Program-made: the position numbers and the translations under genes
Notes under the pieces: generated by a model
The model's database searches: none
Told to the model about the DNA's origin: nothing
The model's input: only the letters and a program-made list of their open reading frames with translations
Shown here: positions 25,192 to 32,441 of the stretch, piece by piece
Layout: the number at the start of each line of letters is the position of its first letter
Numbering within the stretch: the stretch's first letter is position 1
Assembly (NCBI GenBank): GCA_913062675.1
Contig: CAJXWR010000013.1
Coordinates: 1-38,227, forward strand
Direction of reading: 5' to 3'
From: an uncultured Trueperaceae bacterium
Lineage (GTDB): Bacteria > Deinococcota > Deinococci > Deinococcales > Trueperaceae
DNA length: 38,227 nucleotides

Positions 25192-26310
25192 ATGTCTTCT
25201 TTCCTGACCGATTTGGGTTCGTTCCCTCGGGTGTTGCCCGCCGGTCCGGTGTCGTGGCCGGAGGGTGCAGCGTTGCCGGGTGGGGTGCTGGAGGCGGAGG
25301 GCGCGTTTCGTGCCGCGGTCGCCGCTTGGCGGGGGGAGCGTCGCGCGTTGACGGCGGAGGTGACGCTCGATCCCGAGGTGCGCGTGGTTCGGCGGGATGA
25401 TCCTCGTCGGGTGGGTGTGGTGACGCCGACGCTGACACCAGGCGCGCGCGTGGCGTGGGATCCGTTGCGGAGTGAAACGTTGCTGGCCGAAGCGCGGGTG
25501 TTCGAGGCGATTGGGGCGTGGCGGGAGGCGTGGTGCGAGGCGTTGATCGAGGCGCGGCGTGTTCCGGTGGTGCTTGCGCGGGCCGAGGCGGAAGTGGAAG
25601 AAGTTCGCGCGTCGCTTGCTGCGTTGCAGGAGGAGGGCGCCTCGGCGGAGTCCCTGGTGGTGCGTGAGGCGATGCTGGCGGTGGAGGAAGCGTCGTGGCA
25701 GTTGGAGGAGGCGCAGGGTTCGACGGCGGGGGTCGCGGTCGACCTAGGTGGCGACGCACGTCCAGCGGGATCGCTACCGGGTCCGCGTCCGGTGGAGGAG
25801 TTGCCTGCCTTCCTCGCCTTGACGTTGCGGGAGGCTGCGGCTTTGGCTCGCAGTGAGCGGCGGCGGGTGGCCGCGTTCCTGCCCTCGTTGGGGGTGGAGG
25901 TCGGGTACGCCGGGTCGCAAGGACGGCTTGAGGCGCGGTGGGCACTTCGGGAAGGGCGGCAACGCGCGGCGTTGGAGGGGGCCTGGCGGGGGACACCGCA
26001 GGAGCGCGGTTGGGCGGAGGTGTCAGCATCGTTCCGTTTCGGGAGTGACGCGCGTGAGGCGCAGGAAACGGTGCGTGACGCGGAGGACGCCATGGTGAGG
26101 GCGCAGGAAGGTTTCATCGAGGCGTGGGAGGCGGAGGTTGCGTCGACGGAGCGCGCGCACGCATTCGCGTTGGAGCGTTGGCGCTTGGCGGAGGCGCGGG
26201 TGGAGGATGCGCGCTCGTTGGATCAGGCGAGGCGCGCGTACCTGCGGTACTTGACGGCGCTTCGGCGTGCCGCCCTAGCCCGGGGGGTATGGCCCTCGTT
26301 CGATAAGTGA
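25192..26310 (+). CDS. TolC-like helical protein, no signal peptide seen
   Basis: A 372-residue protein with long Ala/Glu/Arg-rich helices (~residues 95-180 and ~280-370, e.g. EAQETVRDAEDAMVRAQEGF) alternating with short beta-like segments (RVAAFLPSLGVEVGYAG, GWAEVSASFRFG). This helix-helix-strand rhythm, twice over, resembles outer-membrane efflux proteins of the TolC family. Unlike them it has no recognisable signal peptide after ATG 25192, and the upstream in-frame extension adds none. It may be a diverged or decayed member. A second TolC-like gene is at 34619-35866. It is divergent from azlCD, and a hairpin terminator overlaps its stop. The assignment is by pattern only. Confidence 0.6.
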   Translation: MSSFLTDLGSFPRVLPAGPVSWPEGAALPGGVLEAEGAFRAAVAAWRGERRALTAEVTLDPEVRVVRRDDPRRVGVVTPTLTPGARVAWDPLRSETLLAEARVFEAIGAWREAWCEALIEARRVPVVLARAEAEVEEVRASLAALQEEGASAESLVVREAMLAVEEASWQLEEAQGSTAGVAVDLGGDARPAGSLPGPRPVEELPAFLALTLREAAALARSERRRVAAFLPSLGVEVGYAGSQGRLEARWALREGRQRAALEGAWRGTPQERGWAEVSASFRFGSDAREAQETVRDAEDAMVRAQEGFIEAWEAEVASTERAHAFALERWRLAEARVEDARSLDQARRAYLRYLTALRRAALARGVWPSFDK

Positions 26311-26334
26311 GCGGCCACCGGAGGGTGGCCGCTC
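26309..26334 (+). terminator. Terminator hairpin after the TolC-like gene
   Basis: A perfect 11-bp stem (GAGCGGCCACC at 26309-26319, complement at 26324-26334) with a 4-nt GGAG loop, starting in the TGA stop. There is only a short CG-TT tail, so it is not a classical U-tract terminator. Confidence 0.65.
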
Positions 26335-26344
26335 GTTCCGGAGG

Positions 26345-26377
26345 GGTCGACCATGGATGTCGCGGTCCTGGTCGACC
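26345..26377. repeat. Two copies of the palindrome GGTCGACC in a gene-free gap
   Basis: GGTCGACC is at 26345-26352 and 26370-26377, 25 bp apart. The 26335-26529 gap also has an AT-rich patch (26466-26525) but no gene that I can support. A perfect TTGACA (minus strand, 26427-26432) has no matching -10 box. Confidence 0.4.
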
Positions 26378-26529
26378 TTGCGAGAGAGCAACACCATCGC
26401 GGTTGGGACGTGGTGGGCTCGAGTCATGTCAAGCACTTGCCCCCTCGCAAACGCATCGTACCGCGTTCTTACGTTTTTTGTGAATACTCGGTTCTAACTG
26501 TTCGGTGCCGTATTGTTTGTGTTCGAGGG

Positions 26530-27711
26530 TTAGTTCCATTGCGTACGGAGTTCCGTACTGGATACGTCGGCACGAAACGTGGGGAGGGCCTCGAAGAGGT
26601 CGGTGGCTTGCGTGGGGACGTCGAGATCCTCGAGGGTTCGAAAGGCATCCCCTCCGGAACGTCCCGCGACCAGGAATCGGCTGCCTTGCTGCCGGAGGCG
26701 TTCGAACGCTTCGTTGCGTTCCTGCTCACCACCGTAGAAGCGGGGCTCGAGGACGCGACGGGCCGTGTCGACACCCACGACGAAGACGGTGCCGGGGAGT
26801 CGTGTCGCCTTGTCGCTGAAGAGTGGCGCGCGGGTGAGGAGCAAGGGTCGCACCCCGTACGCCTGCGTCGCCCTCGAACGGATGCCGAGGGGGCTCGTGG
26901 GTTCCTTCTCGGCGTTCGTGGGCGCCATTTCGAAGGCGACGGGTCCACCAAGGTGCGCCTCGGCGGCGTCCGCGAGTTCGCGGTGACCGTAGTGCATGGG
27001 GTGGAAACTGCCGGAGACGATGCCGGCGTAGTGAGGCGGTGAAGGGTCGACCTCGCCGTTGCGGTCGAGGTGGAGTACGTCGACGTCGCCGTCGAGGAAG
27101 GCGTGGAAGGCGGGGGTGGGGTGGAAGGTGTGGTCGAGAGCTTCGGCTTCGCGTTGCATGGGTGGCTCGTGGCCCATGAGCCCACTTGCACGCCCGATGG
27201 CGTAGAGCAGCCAGTGGGCGACGTGCTCCTCTTCGCCCATGCGGTCACGCGCACCCTTTTCGAGGGTGATGGAAAACCGTTCGGTACCCAGGTGATCGCG
27301 GACGGCGAGGTGGAAACGGTGCTCGCCGCGCTTCGTGCGGTCGGTGGCGATGGTGCCGGTGAGACCCACCCCAAAGGTTGGGGTTCGGGGTTCGTCGCTC
27401 TGCGTGAGGGCATCGGCACGCTCGAGGGTGCGCGCGGCGAGCGCGTCGGCAACCGCAGCGGACACGGCCTGGGTGGGGGCCTCGAGGCCGCTTCGTTCGA
27501 TCAGTTCGGTAAGCGCTTGCGGGTGGTAGGCATCGGTGGCTTCGAGAATGGTGCGGCTGCTTCCCGGGACGGCATGGAGGAGGGCGAGCGTCCATGCGCC
27601 CACGCCAGCGAAGTTGAAGGCGAACCGGTGCGGCGTGTCGTGGAGGGTGCGCACGACGTCGAGCAGGTCGCGGGGGAACCAGGTGGTCCTGTCGCCGGTT
27701 TCGGTGCGCAT
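26530..27711 (-). CDS. Fusion of a CinA-like domain with an NMN adenylyltransferase-like domain
   Basis: A 393-residue soluble protein in two parts. Residues ~20-150 resemble the CinA C-terminal domain (nicotinamide-nucleotide amidase fold; GVGLTGTIATD), but the catalytic SCTGG serine region reads NFAGVGAW, so amidase activity is doubtful. Residues ~228-393 are a HIGH-type nucleotidylyltransferase: GSFHPMHYGH (234-243) and the closing SSTELR (384-389), as in NMN/NaMN adenylyltransferases. It belongs by architecture to the less studied NMNAT-like group that includes yeast Pof1-type and plant proteins. A role in NAD synthesis or repair is plausible but unproved. ATG 27711 follows a TAGACT box by 7 nt. 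Confidence 0.75.
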   Translation of the reverse strand: MRTETGDRTTWFPRDLLDVVRTLHDTPHRFAFNFAGVGAWTLALLHAVPGSSRTILEATDAYHPQALTELIERSGLEAPTQAVSAAVADALAARTLERADALTQSDEPRTPTFGVGLTGTIATDRTKRGEHRFHLAVRDHLGTERFSITLEKGARDRMGEEEHVAHWLLYAIGRASGLMGHEPPMQREAEALDHTFHPTPAFHAFLDGDVDVLHLDRNGEVDPSPPHYAGIVSGSFHPMHYGHRELADAAEAHLGGPVAFEMAPTNAEKEPTSPLGIRSRATQAYGVRPLLLTRAPLFSDKATRLPGTVFVVGVDTARRVLEPRFYGGEQERNEAFERLRQQGSRFLVAGRSGGDAFRTLEDLDVPTQATDLFEALPTFRADVSSTELRTQWN

Positions 27712-27718
27712 GGGGTGG

Positions 27719-27724
27719 AGTCTA
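27719..27724 (-). promoter_or_regulatory. -10 box for the CinA/NMNAT fusion gene
   Basis: TAGACT on the minus strand ends 7 nt before ATG 27711 and lies between it and the stop of the upstream gene. No ribosome binding site. Confidence 0.45.
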
Positions 27725-27732
27725 CCGTGCCC

Positions 27733-28317
27733 TCAACGGGCGAGAGAGGGTGGGTTGGGGGACGTGGCGGGGTTGGGGTTGCCACCGCGCTGGGGGCGTG
27801 GGGGTCGCACGTCGAGGGTGACGATGAGGTACCGGGCGAGGCGGTTGAAGGTGGTGAGGAGGGCGGCTTCGTCCTGGAAGGAGCGGACGGCTTCTCCTTG
27901 GAGGGTGAGGAGGAAGGCGGGCCCGTCGCGGAATGGGCTGGTGGAGAGAGCGAGGTAGCCGCGTTCGCCGTTCACGCGGTGCACGACGACGGTGCCCCTT
28001 GTGGCTTCGTCGCGTGCGCGCTCGAGAAAGGGATCGATGTCGATGAGGAAGGCGGACAGCGTTTCGGGTGTGAAGACGTTCTTTCCGAGGACGAAGGTGG
28101 CGACCGATCCTGGGGCGAGGCGGATTTCGAAGGGGAGGCCGGGGTCGACGACGGGATTGGGTTGCGTGCCGAGGTCGAGCACTTGCGCGTGGGCGACGTG
28201 CCCGAGGAGAAGCAGGGTGAGGGCGAGGTGCGCGACGCGGAGGGGACGCCCAAGGCGGCGTGCGCCGTGGGAAAGGGAATGGCGGGTCGGGGACCGCGTC
28301 GGCACGCGGAACAGCAT
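27733..28317 (-). CDS. Secreted protein of unknown function
   Basis: A protein of up to 194 residues with a twin-basic start and a hydrophobic core ending LLLLGHVAHAQ (signal peptide, likely cut after AHA, ~residue 44). The mature part has the alternating hydrophobic pattern of a small soluble domain, and the tail is rich in Pro, Asn and Arg. No family is recognised. ATG 28317 overlaps a TATGCT that stands 7 nt before an in-frame GTG at 28305, so a leaderless start at 28305 is equally possible. It is divergent from the proline operon, and the CinA/NMNAT fusion gene follows after 21 bp. Confidence 0.62.
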   Translation of the reverse strand: MLFRVPTRSPTRHSLSHGARRLGRPLRVAHLALTLLLLGHVAHAQVLDLGTQPNPVVDPGLPFEIRLAPGSVATFVLGKNVFTPETLSAFLIDIDPFLERARDEATRGTVVVHRVNGERGYLALSTSPFRDGPAFLLTLQGEAVRSFQDEAALLTTFNRLARYLIVTLDVRPPRPQRGGNPNPATSPNPPSLAR

Positions 28318-28391
28318 AGGCGGGGAACGTGGTGGGTGGATGCGGTTCGTGTCACGTGGCGGGCGTACGCCTGCCTTCCCGCCCACCCAAT

Positions 28392-28410
28392 TCTGTATAC
28401 TGTATACAGA
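28392..28410. promoter_or_regulatory. 19-bp palindromic operator of the proline operon
   Basis: A perfect inverted repeat with 9-bp arms (TCTGTATAC / GTATACAGA) around a central T. It lies 41 bp before pruA in an AT-rich patch and contains TATACT (28396-28401), a good -10 hexamer. The GTATAC half-sites match the type of site bound by GntR/FCD regulators such as the one encoded downstream. Binding would cover the promoter, so repression is the simplest reading. Confidence 0.75.
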
Positions 28411-28450
28411 TTTTGCGTTCGCGATGCCGCCCCTTTGAAGGAGGAGTCCG

Positions 28451-30004
28451 ATGATCGATCCGTTCGAGCCCTACGCCACCGAGCCGTACAGCAACTTCGC
28501 CGATCCCCGCACCCGAGATGGCTTCCAAGCCGAACTCGAATCCGTCCGCGCTCGACTCGGCCAGGAATGGCCTCTCGTCATCGACGGTCAACGGCGCACC
28601 ACCGGCCAGTGGCTTGCATCGCACGACCCGTGCAAACGAGACGTGCTCGTCGGCCGAGCGGCCGCTGCCGGCCCGAACGACATCGAGGATGCCTTCCAGG
28701 CCGCCCAGCGCGCCTTCGAGAGCTGGGGCTCCCTGCCGATGGTGCACCGCGCTCGCGCCCTCGTGAAACTCGCGGCCGTCATGCGCAGACGCAAGTGGGA
28801 ACTCGCCGCCTGGGAAGTGTTCGAAGCCGGCAAGAACTACCTCGAGGCCGAGGCGGACGTTGCCGAAGCCATCGACTTCTGTGAGTACTACGCCCGGCAG
28901 GCGATGGACCTCGATGACCGCCTCGAAACCTACCCGTACCCTGGGGAGGAGAACACCCTCACGCTGCAGCCCCTCGGGGTGGGCGTCGTCATTCCACCGT
29001 GGAACTTCCTGCTCGCCATCATGGTCGGCACGACCGTCGGTCCCGTCGTCGCGGGGAACACCGTCGTCCTCAAACCAAGTCCGAAGACGCCCATCATCGC
29101 GGGCCTGTTCATGGACATGCTCGACGAAGCAGGCTTCCCACCCGGCGTGGTGAACCTCCTCACCGGCGAGGATGCCGTTCTGGGTGACGCGCTCGTCGAC
29201 GATGCGCGCACCCGCTTCATCAACTTCACCGGTTCGGTCGGCACCGGCATGCGCATCTACGAGCGCGCCTCGAAGGTGCAACCGGGACAGGGGTTCCTCA
29301 AGAAGGTGTTCATGGAAATGGGGGGCAAGGACGCCATGATCGTCGACGAGACCGCCGATCTCGATGCCGCTGCCGACGCTGCCATCGCCGCCGCCTTCGG
29401 GTTCCAAGGCCAGAAGTGCAGCGCCATGAGCCGCCTTATCGTCGTCGACGAGGTGCACGACGCGCTGGTCGAAAAGGTGCGCGTCCGCGCAGAACGCCTG
29501 CAGGTGGGCGACGCTGAGCAGAATGCCGACGTGGCTGCCGTGATCGACGAGGTGCAGCACGCCAAGATCCTCGGGTTCATCGATCGCGCGAAACCGCACG
29601 CCACCCTCCTCATGGGTGGGAACGCCGGATCGGACGCCGGCTGGTTCATCGAACCGACGATCTTCACCGACGTCGATCCCGACAGCGAACTTGCGCAGGA
29701 GGAAGTGTTCGGTCCCGTCGTCGCCGTGGTCCGTGCACGCGACTTCGACCATGCACTCCAACTTGCCAACGACACGAAGTACGCCCTCACGGGCGGACTG
29801 TTCAGTCGCTTGCGGGACCGCATCGAACGGGTCCGAAGCGAGTTTCGCGTGGGCAACTTGTACATCAACCGAAAGATCACGGGCAGCCTCGTGGGCGTGC
29901 AACCGTTCGGCGGGTTCGACATGAGTGGCACGAACGCGAAGGCGGGCGGACCGGACTACATCCGCTTGTTCCTGGAAGCGAAGACCGTCACCGAGCGGTT
30001 CTGA
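28451..30004 (+). CDS. pruA: L-glutamate gamma-semialdehyde (1-pyrroline-5-carboxylate) dehydrogenase
   Basis: Second step of proline catabolism: oxidises glutamate semialdehyde to glutamate with NAD+. 517 residues of the aldehyde dehydrogenase fold. The catalytic cysteine is C323 (GQKCSA) and the general base E289 (FMEMGGK). IPPWNFLLAI, LKPSPKTP and FTGSVGTGM are typical of the P5C dehydrogenase group, and the length matches the free-standing (non-PutA-fused) type. Strong ribosome binding site (GAAGGAGG). First gene of pruA-regulator-putA behind the palindromic operator. Confidence 0.95.
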   Translation: MIDPFEPYATEPYSNFADPRTRDGFQAELESVRARLGQEWPLVIDGQRRTTGQWLASHDPCKRDVLVGRAAAAGPNDIEDAFQAAQRAFESWGSLPMVHRARALVKLAAVMRRRKWELAAWEVFEAGKNYLEAEADVAEAIDFCEYYARQAMDLDDRLETYPYPGEENTLTLQPLGVGVVIPPWNFLLAIMVGTTVGPVVAGNTVVLKPSPKTPIIAGLFMDMLDEAGFPPGVVNLLTGEDAVLGDALVDDARTRFINFTGSVGTGMRIYERASKVQPGQGFLKKVFMEMGGKDAMIVDETADLDAAADAAIAAAFGFQGQKCSAMSRLIVVDEVHDALVEKVRVRAERLQVGDAEQNADVAAVIDEVQHAKILGFIDRAKPHATLLMGGNAGSDAGWFIEPTIFTDVDPDSELAQEEVFGPVVAVVRARDFDHALQLANDTKYALTGGLFSRLRDRIERVRSEFRVGNLYINRKITGSLVGVQPFGGFDMSGTNAKAGGPDYIRLFLEAKTVTERF

Positions 30005-30010
30005 GGCGTC

Positions 30011-30712
30011 GTGACGATCGCGCGTCCCCTCACCCCCAGCGGCGATCGCATCGCGCGGACGCCCACCGTGGCCGACAAGGTGCACGCCCGTTTGCGGCAG
30101 CGCCTCCTCGTCGCCACCTGGCCGCCCGGAACGCGGTTACGCGAGTCGGAGTTGGCCACGTCGTTCGGCGTGTCACGCACCCCGGTGCGCGAAGCCTTCA
30201 AGCAACTGCAGCAGGAAGGGCTGCTCGAGGCGCACCCCACGCAGGGCGTGCGGGTTCGGCGGCCCGGGTTGCAGGAGGCGCTCGACGCGTACGACGTGCG
30301 CACCGAGCTCGAAGGGATGGCCGCCCGCCTTGCCGCGGAGCGCGCCACGCCCCGCCAGCGCGCCTCCCTCGCTGCGCTCCTGAAGCGCATGGAGATGGAC
30401 GACCCGTTGGACGAGGCCGCTCAGATCGAGGCGGATCTCGCCTTCCACCGAAGGGTGGCCGAGCTTGCCGGCAACGCCGCCCTCCTTCGCGCGCTCGACA
30501 TGCTCGAGGGGCACGTGACGCCCGTCAAGGTGGTGACCCGCGATCGGAACGCCTCGACCGACACGCGGGAACAGCACCAGGCCGTGGCTCATGCCATTGC
30601 GGTGGGCGACGGTGCCGCAGCCGAGGCGGCGATGCAACGCCACGTGCAGCACTTCCGCAGCATCGTGGCGGAGCGCTTCGCGCGCGACCCGTCGGTGGGA
30701 GTCCCCTCGTGA
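30011..30712 (+). CDS. GntR/FCD-family regulator of the proline operon
   Basis: A 233-residue transcription factor. The N-terminal winged helix (~18-85) has the GntR signature TRLRESELATSFGVSRTPVREAFKQL split over 41-66. The C-terminal helical FCD domain (~90-220) carries metal/ligand histidines (ADLAFHRRVAELAGN, EQHQAVAHAI, RHVQHFRS). It sits between the two proline-catabolism genes: 6 bp after pruA, overlapping putA. It is probably the autoregulator that binds the palindrome at 28392-28410, with proline or P5C as effector (inference). The GTG start is at 30011. Confidence 0.92.
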   Translation: MTIARPLTPSGDRIARTPTVADKVHARLRQRLLVATWPPGTRLRESELATSFGVSRTPVREAFKQLQQEGLLEAHPTQGVRVRRPGLQEALDAYDVRTELEGMAARLAAERATPRQRASLAALLKRMEMDDPLDEAAQIEADLAFHRRVAELAGNAALLRALDMLEGHVTPVKVVTRDRNASTDTREQHQAVAHAIAVGDGAAAEAAMQRHVQHFRSIVAERFARDPSVGVPS

Positions 30713-31629
30713 GCGCCTACCGCGACGTCATCCTGGCCGTTTCCGGCTGGAAACCGCTCGAACGATTCGCACGTCGACGGGGGTTACGCCTCGGAGCGAA
30801 CCGTTTCGTGGCTGGCGAGGATCTCGAGGCGGGCGTGAAGGCGGCGCACGCCATCGCTGCGGAAGGGAAGTACCCGATTCTGGATTTGTTGGGCGAGTTC
30901 GTCGACGATCCGGAGACTGCGGGCGTCATGGCAGCGGGGGTTCGCGCCACGATCGATGCGCTCGCCGAGGTGCCAGGACCGCGGATGCTGTCGATCAAAC
31001 CCACGCAGGTCGGGCTTGGCCTGGGTTTCGACGTGGCCCTGGCGCATCTGCGTCCCCTCGCCGAACGGGCAGGTGAGGTGGGCGTCCGCCTTGCCCTCGA
31101 CATGGAGGACCACCCCCGCGTCGACGACACGCTGCGCCTCCTCGAATCGCTTCATGACGAGGGGCACACCCACGTGTCGACCGTGCTGCAGTCGTACCTG
31201 TACCGGACCGAGGCCGACCTTGCGCGCCTCACCGCACGAAGCGTCGTACCCGAACTCCGCCTCGTGAAGGGCGCGTACCGGGAACCGTCGAGCGTGGCGT
31301 ACCCGGACAAGGCGGACGTGGACGGGGCGTACCGGTCCCTGCTCGACACGATGCTCGATGCGGGAGGCATCGTGCACGTCGCAAGCCATGACGAGAAGCT
31401 CATTCGCTACGCCCAGCGGGAACGTGACGCGCGAGGCGTGCCACGCGACCGGGTCACCTTCCAACTTCTCTACGGCGTGAAACCGCGCTTGCAGGCGCAA
31501 CTCCTCGCGGAGGGCGAGTCGGTGGGCGTGTACACGCCGTTTGGTGAGGATTGGTACGGCTACTTCACGCGGCGTTTGGCAGAGCGACCTGCGAACCTGT
31601 CGTTCGTCCTGCGCGGCTTGTTCGGCTGA
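30709..31629 (+). CDS. putA: Proline dehydrogenase
   Basis: FAD enzyme for the first step of proline catabolism, making 1-pyrroline-5-carboxylate. 306 residues, the length of the short Thermus-type enzyme. Typical features are LDMEDHPRVDD, the LVKGAYRE strand and the YTPFGEDWYGYFTRRLAERP segment, in which R288 and R289 bind the proline carboxylate in the family. GTG 30709 overlaps the regulator stop (GTGA). Electrons would go to the quinone pool. Last gene of its operon; a perfect hairpin lies further down at 31767-31786. Confidence 0.95.
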   Translation: MSAYRDVILAVSGWKPLERFARRRGLRLGANRFVAGEDLEAGVKAAHAIAAEGKYPILDLLGEFVDDPETAGVMAAGVRATIDALAEVPGPRMLSIKPTQVGLGLGFDVALAHLRPLAERAGEVGVRLALDMEDHPRVDDTLRLLESLHDEGHTHVSTVLQSYLYRTEADLARLTARSVVPELRLVKGAYREPSSVAYPDKADVDGAYRSLLDTMLDAGGIVHVASHDEKLIRYAQRERDARGVPRDRVTFQLLYGVKPRLQAQLLAEGESVGVYTPFGEDWYGYFTRRLAERPANLSFVLRGLFG

Positions 31630-31766
31630 CGCACCAGCACGCCCCACGCTGGGCTGGGGACTTGACGGCGAGCCTCCCGGCCGCGGTATGGCGCGTGTTG
31701 TACGCCGCGTCGCTACGCGCTGGTGGGTGCTGCGCTTCAGGGGGTGGCGGGGTTGACGGCTGAGAA

Positions 31767-31786
31767 CCCCTCAAGCATTTGAGGGG
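31767..31786 (+). terminator. Hairpin in the gap after the proline operon
   Basis: A perfect 8-bp stem (CCCCTCAA / TTGAGGGG) with a GCAT loop, 137 bp after the putA stop and 109 bp before the next gene. No U tract. The rest of the 266-bp gap (31630-31895) has no gene; TACGGT occurs twice, at 31815-31820 and 31883-31888. Confidence 0.5.
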
Positions 31787-31882
31787 AGGGGGTTGAGTGC
31801 CGTTCGGGGGGCAGCTACGGTTCCTCCGGGTTGCTGCTCGGTTCCCGCCCCGTGGCCTCTCTCCGGGTGGCCTGGAAGCGTC

Positions 31883-31888
31883 TACGGT
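31883..31888 (+). promoter_or_regulatory. -10 box of the C39-Lnt cassette
   Basis: TACGGT ends 7 nt before ATG 31896, with no ribosome binding site, as for a leaderless mRNA. Confidence 0.5.
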
Positions 31889-31895
31889 TCCGGGC

Positions 31896-32441
31896 ATGAT
31901 TCGTGGTCTTCGTCGTTGCAGCGGTGTGCGGGTGCGGTTGGACGTGCGCAGCATGGCGGCATGGCTTCTCGTGGCTGGGGTGCTGGCGGTTCCGCTCTTG
32001 GAGGGGGCCTGGGCTGCGCGTGAGGCGCGCGCGTACCGCGCGACGAGCATCGAGCCGGTGGTGTTGCAGAGCCACCCGGCGGGGTGTGGCGCGGCGTTGC
32101 TGGCGACGATCTTGGCGTGGCGGGGCACGCCGGTTCCCGAGGCCGAGTTGTTGGCGGCCGCTCCGCCGGGTCCGGAAGGCATCACGCTCAAGGCGTTTCT
32201 GGATTTGGCGGGGATGCATGGGCTCGTGGGGGTGTGGCGTCGCGCGCCTCGCCGCGTGGTGCCCGAGGGTGCATTCGTCGCGCATTTCGATCGACCGTAC
32301 GGGCATTTCGTGTGGGTGGTGGAGCAGGCGGGCGCGTACCTGCACGTGATCGATCCGCAGCGGGGTCCAGGCGTGTGGCACGTCGATCGGTTCCTTGCCC
32401 GTTTCTCGGGTCGCTACCTGCGGTGGGGGGAGGGCGCGTGA
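31896..32441 (+). CDS. Membrane-anchored C39-like cysteine peptidase
   Basis: A 181-residue protein with an Arg-rich start, a hydrophobic segment (~20-40, MAAWLLVAGVLAVPLLEG) that is either a signal peptide or an anchor, and a papain-like C39 domain. The full catalytic set is visible: Q58 (VVLQSH), C64 (AGCGAA), H137 (YGHFVWVV) and D153 (VIDPQRG). C39 enzymes cleave peptides, classically after double glycine; free-standing extracytoplasmic members are mostly unstudied. The stop overlaps the Lnt start (GTGA). The association with Lnt and a Gly/Cys-rich secreted protein is unusual. The ATG is chosen for the -10 box and because the hydrophobic segment then lies near the N terminus; an ORF opening at 31797 has no support. 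Confidence 0.78.
   Translation: MIRGLRRCSGVRVRLDVRSMAAWLLVAGVLAVPLLEGAWAAREARAYRATSIEPVVLQSHPAGCGAALLATILAWRGTPVPEAELLAAAPPGPEGITLKAFLDLAGMHGLVGVWRRAPRRVVPEGAFVAHFDRPYGHFVWVVEQAGAYLHVIDPQRGPGVWHVDRFLARFSGRYLRWGEGA

Noticed and set aside
28352-30085. A 577-codon minus-strand frame opposite pruA
   Set aside because: Its translation is the mirror of the pruA codon pattern and has no independent support.
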